Part shown: piece by piece, positions 56,601 through 64,000 of the stretch
How positions within the stretch are numbered: the first letter of the stretch is position 1
Layout: every line of letters begins with the position of its first letter
DNA from: Costus lasius
Taxonomy: Eukaryota > Streptophyta > Magnoliopsida > Zingiberales > Costaceae
Length of the DNA stretch: 64,000 nt
Assembly: GCA_027563935.2 (NCBI GenBank)
Contig: CM050449.1
Span: 79,763,178-79,827,177, forward strand
Direction: 5' to 3'
The notes under the pieces: generated by a model
Told to the model about the DNA's origin: nothing
What the model saw: the letters and a program-made list of their open reading frames with translations, nothing else
Databases searched by the model: none
Made by a program: the position numbers and the translations under genes

Positions 56601-57556
56601 ATGATATTCCTGAACTGCATGCTGTTAAAGCATGGTTAGGAAAATGTTTCCAGATGAAAGATTTAGGAGAAGCAGCCTATGTTTTAGGTGTGAAGATCTA
56701 CAGGGATAGATCTAAGAGGCTTCTCGGGCTGTGCCAGAGTACTTACATCGATAAAGTCCTAGAGAGATTCCATTTAGAGAATTCTAAAAGAGGATATCTT
56801 CCAGTCAGACATGGTCTGAATCTTTCGAAGAGTCAGTGTCCACAAACACAGACTGAGAAAGATGAAATGGACAATACGCCTTATGCTTCGGCTATTGGGT
56901 CCATTATGTATGCGATGTTGTGTACTCGCCCAGACGTCGCTTACGGGTTAAGCGTGACCAGTCGGTTCCAAAGTAATCCAGGTATGGCGCACTGGATTGC
57001 GGTCAAGAACATTTTAAAATATCTGCGGAGGACCAAAGATATGTTCTTGATATATGGTGGTCAGGAAGAACTCAGTATAGAAGGATATACTGACGCTTCG
57101 TTCCAGTCGGACCAGGATGATTTCCGATCGCAATCAGGCTATGTTTTTAGCTTGAATGGTGGAGCAGTGGTGTGGAAAAGTTTCAAACAGTCAACTATTG
57201 CTGATTCCACAACAGAAGCCGAGTATGTTGCGGCCTCGGAAGCATCCAAGGAGGCAGTGTGGATTCGTAAGTTCGTGAGAGAACTTGGTGTTGTTCCTTC
57301 GAGTGCAGATCCTTTGGTTATCTTCTGTGATAACACTGGAGCCATCGCACAAGCAAAGGAACCACGGTCGCACCAGAAGTCCAAGCACATACAGAGACGG
57401 TTTCACTTGATCCGGGAGATCATTGATCGAGGCGAGATCAAAATCTGCAAGGTTCATACAGATGACAATCTGGCAGACCCGCTTACCAAGCCTCTGGCGC
57501 AGCAGAAGCATGAGAAGCACTGTAATAATATGGGTTTGAGGTTTCTCAACCATTAG
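53681..57556 (+). pseudogene. F1 copy E gag-pol polyprotein, one nonsense codon
   Basis: Same frame as copy B but with TAG at 55946-55948, where B has GAG in RRQPERYD between integrase and RT. The upstream frame (755 codons) holds gag, protease and integrase; the downstream part holds RT and RNase H to the natural stop, and its first Met is at 56042. Key RT residues (YVDD) and RNase H residues are intact. Integrase has changes near its second catalytic Asp (ALHSDQGGEY for ALRSDRGGEY) and SFWVFALEIAANV for SFWGFALETAAKV. A three-codon loss shortens the Lys-rich stretch before the zinc knuckle (SRNRKKGKAP). Expected products are separate gag-protease-integrase and, at most, a poorly made RT. 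Confidence 0.94.
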
Positions 57557-57567
57557 ATTAAGTGCAA

Positions 57568-57575
57568 GTGGGAGA
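57568..57575 (+). other. Polypurine tract of copy E
   Basis: GTGGGAGA, one base before the 3' LTR. Confidence 0.85.
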
Positions 57576-57576
57576 T

Positions 57577-60091
57577 TGTTGGGGTATGCCATTAAGGCTA
57601 ATGTTTGAGGCCTTGGGATTGTATAAGTATCATGTAATAAACTCTTATGTTTATAAAGGCATGGTTATTATTCAGATTGCTACCTTGTCTGCTGTAATAA
57701 GTGTACTTCTGATTAATGTCTCAAAGCTGTTCAGCTAGGCTGACATGCTGTTATGTCCTTAGTCGAGATATCTTGGTGAACTTGAGACAGCCCTGATATG
57801 ATTGAGACTAATATGAGTTCTAATTTTATAGGATGCTTCGAGCATGGAATAAGATGTAGACTCATGGGTACATTGGATGTACTGGACAGACCCTACTAGG
57901 ATATTCAATTGCTTGTCACAATATGAATGATCCTTGTTTGCACTAAGTGGCACATGTCCTTTGACTTGAGATCACTTGTGTTTCTAAATGATGATTGTCA
58001 TTGTTTTGAGGTAGTTCAATATCATTTGAAACATAATGATTATAAACTATCTTGGATAATGATCATGAGTCAGGTTAGAACACTAGTGATAGATAAAGGA
58101 TTGCCGTCTCCTTGTTCAAGGAGTGTGATGTTCTAAAGGGCCCCCCTGTATGAGATGGTTGAGATAGTGTATGGCCATACCCAGATGACTATGTTCATCT
58201 GATCTGATCATGCTCATCATATTGGAGCTACAAGCTTGACATGCTTGTCCAATAAGAACATCCAGTGGCAAAGGAATCATGTAAGCCTTGTGAAATGGAT
58301 TCACACTTGTGCTGTGTTTTGGGTGTAGTCTTGGAAGACTCTTTCCTCTATATCGGGAGACAGTGATGTGTTGCTAGATACCCCTCACTGGTCGTGATAA
58401 CGTAAGTTGTCGTTACCGACATTTAAAGGAAACCCTTAGGGTCACACAAGTTGATGATATGGCTTACTTAAGTCAGATCGTGTGGACTGAATTGTTTGGG
58501 TTCAGTTTAAAGGGATATAATCTCTGATTGTAAGTGAGATCTGGTCTGATCATGTTTGATTGATTAGGGCTTGAGATCGGTAAGCTTCGATCGAGAGAAG
58601 TGATGCTAGATCGGTGAGATCAGAAGCATCAGGAGATCAACGGTTAGATCTTGAACCATTTGGTTCAGAGAGATCTAGACCATGGCTTGGGCTGGTTTCA
58701 TGTGGTCTTTGGACCAGATTGATTGAACCAAAGTGAACCAAATTCGAACCGGTTCACTTATGTGAACGCTTGGTTCGAATGGTGTTAGCGTTTTGGTTGT
58801 TGATGAGCGCATACTTCCAATTAAGGAAAGTGATCAAAGCCTCTCTTCATAACGCCTAAACGCCAAGCCGTTGAATGTGTGACTTCACTTCGCTTGGCTT
58901 TGATCATATTGTTAGAGTCACAACTCATAACAGGTCCAGGCCCAGAGGCTGGGCTTCCTACCCAGGGGCAATCCCACTCAAATCCCGGTTTGGATCCACG
59001 TTACCCCAAACCCGGTTTGGATCCACGTTACCCCAAATAATTCACGTCTGCAGCGGGATTCGACCTCTAGACATGACCCTCACGAGTCATGACCCTTTAA
59101 CCATTGAGCTGCACTCGATGGTTAAAGAAATATTTCGTCTGCAGCGGGATTCGACCCCTGGACATTACCCTCATGAGTCATGACCCTTTAACCATCTGAG
59201 CTGCAGCTCAATGGTTAAAGGGTCATGACTCATGAGGGTAATGTCCAGGGGTCGAATCCCGCTGCAGACGAAATATTTCTTTAACCATCGAGTTGCAGCT
59301 CAGATGGTTAAAGGGTCATGACTCGTGAGGGTCATGTCTAGAGGTCGAATCCCGCTGCAGACGTGAATTATTTGGGGTAACGTGGATCCAAACCGGGTTT
59401 GGGGTAACGTGGATCCAAACCGGCTCAGATGGTTAAAGGGTCATGACTCATGAGGGTAATGTCCAGGGGTCGAATCCCGCTGCAGACGAAATATTTCTTT
59501 AACCATCGAGTGCAGCTCAATGGTTAAAGGGTCATGACTCGTGAGGGTCATGTCTAGAGGTCGAATCCCGCTGCAGACGTGAATTATTTGGGGTAACGTG
59601 GATCCAAACCGGGTTTGGGGTAACGTGGATCCAAACCGGGATTTGAGCGGGATTGCCCCTGGGTAGGAAGCCCAGCCTCTGGGCCTGGACCTGTTACGAG
59701 TTGTGACTCTAACAAGACGTGTGGAGCTCTCGGCAAGAGATTGATCTCTCATCATCCTCACGCGACAAGCACCTTTGAAGCTCTTTGCTAGCACAAGGAT
59801 CTCAAAGAGTAGTCCTTGATCATCTTGTGTGTGACGACAAGGAGGAGGCCTCTTTTGTTCTCTTGATTCCAAGGCACCATCCAATCCGATGGCTATGGTA
59901 TGAACTCCCTCTTGTTCCATTCAATCGCTTGAAGTTGATCATGAAAACATATTACATGCGATTTTTGAAACCCTAGCATCTTCATGCAAGAATGAATTAT
60001 GCGCCACCCTTACATAGGGTTTTCGGCCCCCCCCCCCCCCTCTTGAAAGGGGTTTTATCCGCTTGCGCTCCCCCTAGAAGGGGACCCAACA
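57577..60091 (+). repeat. 3' LTR of copy E, with foldback insertion
   Basis: Same ends as the 5' LTR. At 58910 it is interrupted by an 805-bp foldback element, and the 22 bases following GATCATAT in the 5' LTR (51511-51532) are missing. The C-run at 60028-60041 is longer than in the 5' LTR. Confidence 0.93.
58910..59714. mobile_element. Foldback element with tRNA-like boxes, 805 bp
   Basis: Both ends are TGTTAGAGTCACAACTC and its reverse complement, and the whole sequence folds around GAGCTGCAGCTC (59198-59209). The left arm is about 294 bp. The right arm is longer because a block of about 217 bp (near 59209-59426) is repeated at 59427-59640. Inside are six B-box-like sites GGTCGAATCCC: two on - (59055, 59146) and four on + (59250, 59343, 59468, 59559). 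Each has an A-box-like AGCTCAGATGG or AGCTCAATGG about 50 bases upstream. Tandem GGTAACGTGGATCC words flank the blocks. There is no protein-coding capacity. It could be a foldback DNA transposon or an inverted SINE-derived composite; no target duplication is evident. Confidence 0.8.
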
Positions 60092-60096
60092 CATAC
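60092..60096. repeat. Target-site duplication, right of copy E
   Basis: CATAC, identical to 50172-50176. Confidence 0.95.
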
Positions 60097-61121
60097 TCTC
60101 GATCGAAGCTTACCGATCTGAAGCCCTAATCAATCAAACATGATCAGACCAGATCTCACTTACAATCAGAGTCTAATCTCCTTTTAACTGAACTAAAACA
60201 ATTCAGTCCACACGATCTGACTTAAGTAAGCCATATCATCAAATTGTGCGACCCTAAGGGTTTCCTTTAAATGTCGGTAACGATAACTCACGTTATCACA
60301 ATCAGTGAGGGGTATCTAGCAACACATCACTGTCTCCCGATATAAAGGAAAGAGTCTTCCAAGACTACACCCAAACCACAGCACAAGTGTGAATCATTTC
60401 ACAAGGCATACATGTTTCCTTTGCCACTGGATGTTCTTATTGGACAAGTGTGCCAAACTTGTAGCTCCAATATGATGAGCATGATTAGATCAGATGAACA
60501 TAGTCATCTGGGTATGGCCATACACTTTCTCAATCATCTCATATAAGGGGGGGGGGGCCCTTTAGAACACCACACTCCTTCCACAAGGATACGGCAATCC
60601 TTTATCTATCACTAGTATCCGAACCTGACTCATGATCATTATCCAAGATAGTCTATAACCATTATCTTTCAAATGATATTGAACTACCTCAAAATAATGA
60701 CATTCATCATTTAGAAATACAAGTGATCTCAAGTCAAAGGACATGTGCCACTTGATGCAAACAAGGATTATTCACATTGTGACAAGCAATGGAATATCCC
60801 AGTAGGGTCTGTCCAGTACATCCAATGTACCCATGAGTCTACATCTTATTCCATGCTCGAAGCATCCTATAAGATTAGAACACATATTAGTCTCAATCAT
60901 ATCAAGGCTGTCTCATGTTCACCAAGATATCTCGACTAAGGACATATAGCCTGTCAGCCTAGCTGAACAGCTTTGAGACATTATTCAGAAGTACACTTAT
61001 TACAGCAGACAAGGTAACAACCTGAATAATAACCATGCCTTTATAAACACAAAAGTTTATTACATGATACTGCTACAATCCCAAAGGCCTCAAACATTAG
61101 CCTTAAGGGCATACCCCAACA
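60097..61121 (-). repeat. 5' LTR of copy D, U3-side part
   Basis: Continues the LTR interrupted at 50176 and ends ATACCCCAACA. It differs from the 3' LTR at about five bases and in a longer G-run near 60547-60557. Confidence 0.93.
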
Positions 61122-63990
61122 CATACATCTTCGACGTCTCTTCACACCGGGCACTTCAAATAGTAATCAAGAGAGTGTTGTTGGATCTTCTGGGTGTTTG
61201 CTTGAATCCAAGAATGACTATGGTTCCGTATCTTCGAAGCTAAAACTTCGGAAGACTGGGAATGCATGGAAATTTCAGGATGGATTAAGGCCCAGGAAGA
61301 GCATGGCACAAAAGAAGGGATGTTATCCATCTGCTTCAGGTATTGTGTTACTGAGGTCTTTATGTCTACTTCTTATTCATGGGTACTGGATACCGCATGA
61401 GGAGCTTACATATGTTTTTCATATGCAGGGGCTCAAAAGAAGTAGGACAATAAGGCTTGGTGGGATCGACTTTCGAGTCAGGGACGGAGCATTGGATGCT
61501 GCTGTTGATGTCATCTCACTACCTTCAAAGACTTCAACTAGAACTTTGCTGTTATGTACTAGCTTTTGTATTAGAACATTATGTCCATTATTTTGAATGG
61601 ATTTTCAGTTTGAAATAAATTGGTATTTCCTTAAATCTGGAATGTTCTATAGTAGTGGTACAATTGATGATAGCTTGTAGTTCTGTATGTAACACTGAAT
61701 AGATCAAGTCCAATGATTCATTCAATACCATCTCTTTGCATTGTCTCTTGGACCATAAGACATAAGTCACATCCAAAAGTCCATGGACTATTGGGATCAT
61801 TATCCTTTCAGGGTTATGATATATGTGAGCCTTGTCTAATGGACAAGATGGCAGATGCTACCTTCATTTAGGAAGGAGAGAGAGGTTAGATGCTTGTTGG
61901 ATCTAGTGCACAGCAATGTGTGTAGACCCATGGAGACAAGCACTAAGTGGTATACTTCATTAAGTTGGGATATGTCATATCCAACACGTAACTTTGGAGA
62001 AATCCAAGAAGTTAAGAAATGAAGTATAGAATCGAATTGGAGAATCTATTAAAACCCTTTGATTGGATCAAAGTAGGAAGTGAAGAATTTGATGACTATC
62101 TTGAGGAGTGTGGGGTTGTCTCACAGCTTACTTGGAACACCACAACTGTGTGGTGAAATTCAAAGAAAGAAAAGGGAACACATTGGATGTGGTTCCACCT
62201 TTGAATAGTCATGCAAATTTACTTCCTTTAGAGGCCATGCAAGCAACTATTCTGACACTCCATAGTGTGTACTTGTGGGGCACTGAAAGTGCTACTTCTA
62301 TCCCGATGAGAACAAAAATATTTATTGCTCAAACTGCTGTCTTTCTTTAGGAGATATCTATTTGAAAGAAGCTAGTGGGAGCAGATTTAATTAGGACAAG
62401 GTCCAAAAATCAACCACAATACAGTAGAATCACACATGCAGGTTGAAAGTCAACCTGAGGTTCAAGTAACACAGGAACCACATGAGTCTGAATGGATTCG
62501 AAATACGCTCATAGGTTGTGGGCATGACGAATTTTTCATCTAGGATGAACCTAAAGACTTATGAGGAAATGGAAGCGGTCAGTGGACTAGATTCCAAGAA
62601 ATGGCTGAGTGCCATAAGAACCGTAATGGACTCCATGTCTGCTAATCAGGTGTGGAACTTGATTGAGCCGCCAAAGGGGTAACACCCAGAGGCTGTATTT
62701 GGATCTTCTTGGAAGATAGACATGGAAAGTAACATTGTTACCCATGATGACAAGCTAGTGAATGAAATTTCAGATAAGTCCACTGGGTGGATAGTGATGA
62801 AATTTTTCACCGATAGCTTTGTTTGAGTCCATTAGGTATCTACTTGTTATAATTGCATGTTCTGTTATAGCGTGTTGTTATGAAAATTGCTTTTCTTAAT
62901 GGACGTCTGGAAGAGGATGTCTAGATGGAAATAGCCAAAATGTTTTCATACAGTCGCCATAAAGATATGTATGGTATTATACAAGTATCCTGTGTTTACA
63001 AGAAGATCAGTGGGAGCATCATAATGTTTCTTGTTCTAATAGATTGACGATATCTCCTCGTATGAAATGACATCCCAGCTCTTCACGTGGTGAAGTACAG
63101 GCTTGGAATGTATTTCGAGAAGAATGACCTAGGGAATGATGCCTACATCCTAGGCATGAGGATCTATAGACAGAGATCCAAGAAAGTCATTGCCCTTTAG
63201 TCAATCTATGTTCATCCAAAATTTTCTGGAGAGGTTTATATTGGATGATTCCAAATATTGATACCTTCCAGAGAGATATGGTCTGACTCTCATGAGGATG
63301 TTGTGTCCTATGACACAGCTGGAGAGTAGTGACATGGGTCTATAATCCCGGTACATTGGGTACAAGATAGACCATGTTTTGTGCAGAGTGCACTAGACCA
63401 TTTATGGCAAATGCTTGGAGCAATGCCAGCAAGTTTCAATCTAATCCTAGTGTTCATACACTAGATAGCTGTGAAAGCAATCCTTCGTACTTTGGAAGTA
63501 TAAAGGATTGAATTTTAGTCTGTGATAGACAGGAAGAACTTTGTGTACAGGGGTTCACTGACACTTCGTTCCAGTCTAATGACTATCGCAGCCAGGATTT
63601 GCGCTTTGCCTTGATGTGGTGTTGTAGGCTGAAAGAGCTTTATGCAAACCATAGTGGCAAATTCTTACAAATAAGGCTGAGTACATTGCAGCTTCTTGTG
63701 GCAGCCAAGGAAGCAGCTTCATTCATTTGAACTTGATTTAGTCCCTGGTGCTTGATGGTCCAGTATAGTTTTTTTTTACTAGGGCCGTAAGCATGTGTAA
63801 AGGAACTTAGCATTCAATTATGTACTGCAGCAATATCATCTGATCTTGGAGATCATGGATAAGGATGATGATTCAAACTAGTTAAAATAAACACAGATAG
63901 CAATCTGGAAAAACCCACTGATCCAGCCTCTGGCGCAGCGGAAGCTAAATGGGTCATACTAGAGACATTGGAACTGACTAAACATCAGTT
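61122..63990 (+). pseudogene. F3 gag-pol remainder, heavily degenerate
   Basis: Resumes after copy D. Fragments in several frames follow the copia order. A protease region is HGYWIPHEELTYVF, then LKRSRTIRLGGIDFRVRDGAL (61390-61500). Integrase traces lie near 61830-62160 (DLVHSNVC, then EECGVVSQLT). An RT start lies near 62580-62720 (SGLDSKKWLSA, then NQVWNLIEPP). RNase H appears near 63545-63580 (FTDTSFQSND). The C-terminal NLEKPTDPASGAAEAK region is near 63900-63950. Many stops and frameshifts are present, and the YVDD and DD35E motifs are not recoverable in frame. The decay is much greater than in C, D or E, so F3 is far older than its inserts. The last bases of the window are just before the expected 3' LTR. 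Confidence 0.82.
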
Positions 63991-64000
63991 GTCCTTGGTC

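Larger units (their letters stand above)
50177..60091 (+). mobile_element. F1 copy E, inserted in the 5' LTR of copy D
   Basis: Complete structure: LTRs 50177-51904 and 57577-60091, PBS, leader, gag-pol with one stop, PPT, and the perfect duplication CATAC. The 3' LTR is longer because a foldback element lies in it. Apart from that and a C-run, about five substitutions are seen between the LTRs. Confidence 0.95.
42046..61121 (-). mobile_element. F1 copy D, interrupted by copy E
   Basis: Full element on -: 3' LTR 42046-43764, intact gag-pol, leader, PBS, and a 5' LTR split into 49481-50176 and 60097-61121 by copy E. Without E it is about 9.15 kb. By eye its LTRs differ at about seven bases plus G-run length, so it is older than C. 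Confidence 0.94.
28765..64000 (+). mobile_element. F3 Ty1/copia element, interrupted by copies C and D
   Basis: Parts in order: 5' LTR 28765-29311 and 38400-40243, PBS 40245, leader, gag start 41754-42045, then pol remnants from 61122 to about 63990. It sits within F2c RT; the five bases before it are CAGAC. The 3' LTR lies beyond the window. The LTR start is F2-like but the LTR end (GCATTCCCCAACA) and leader differ, so it is treated as a separate family. Confidence 0.85.

Noticed and set aside
59205..59270. Possible tRNA gene inside the foldback element
   Set aside because: It has A- and B-box-like words and a weak T-arm, but no proper acceptor stem or anticodon arm and several repeated copies; it is tRNA-like, not a tRNA gene.
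1..64000. Host protein-coding genes
   Set aside because: All long frames belong to retrotransposons, and the remaining gaps are LTRs, leaders or decayed elements.

Overview
The window is plant nuclear DNA made almost entirely of LTR retrotransposons; I see no host gene. The evidence is Ty1/copia polyproteins of about 1,294 codons in gag-protease-integrase-RT-RNase H order, LTRs of 1.7-2.4 kb starting TGTTGG and ending CA, primer-binding sites matching plant initiator-Met tRNA (TGGTATCAGAGC or TGGTATCAAAGC), and a fragment of a Ty3/gypsy Athila-like element. Long LTRs with TGTTGGGGTATGCC / TGTTGGTGTATATGCC starts resemble the Angela branch of copia. The host is a seed plant, perhaps a monocot, but the species cannot be fixed from this sequence. 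Three related copia families are named here F1 (five copies, A-E), F2 (a, b, c) and F3.

Layout. 1-13695: two F1 copies (A, then B) on + share one LTR (A internal - LTR - B internal - LTR), a tandem left by recombination between LTRs. They sit inside an F2 LTR whose 3' part resumes at 13696. 13696-25236: F2a and F2b, again sharing one LTR (21400-23495). F2a has lost its RT and RNase H to an antisense Athila-like segment (18669-21334) and carries an unidentified 822-bp segment (about 14659-15480) where its PBS should be. 25237-25768: an inverted repeat of F2/F3-type LTR pieces. 25769-28764: the 3' LTR and RT-RNase H end of F2c on -.

28765-64000: an F3 element on +, inserted in F2c and later hit twice. 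Copy C (29312-38394, -) lies in its 5' LTR with a perfect GCATG duplication. Copy D (42046-61121, -) lies in its gag. Copy E (50177-60091, +) lies in the 5' LTR of D with a perfect CATAC duplication. A foldback element with tRNA-like boxes (58910-59714) lies in the 3' LTR of E. Nesting is thus five deep: F2c, F3, D, E, foldback. The F3 pol after D is a heavily broken pseudogene running to the window end.

Copies B, C and D have uninterrupted gag-pol frames with all catalytic residues visible. C looks youngest: I see one substitution between its two 1,716-bp LTRs. A and E each have one in-frame stop. The most novel signals lie in the untranslated leaders and LTRs: three F1 leader hairpins that all present a CTGCG(A/T) loop, three further hairpins before gag whose stems covary between F1, F2 and F3, and dyads in the F1 U3 that persist although the sequence around them has diverged.
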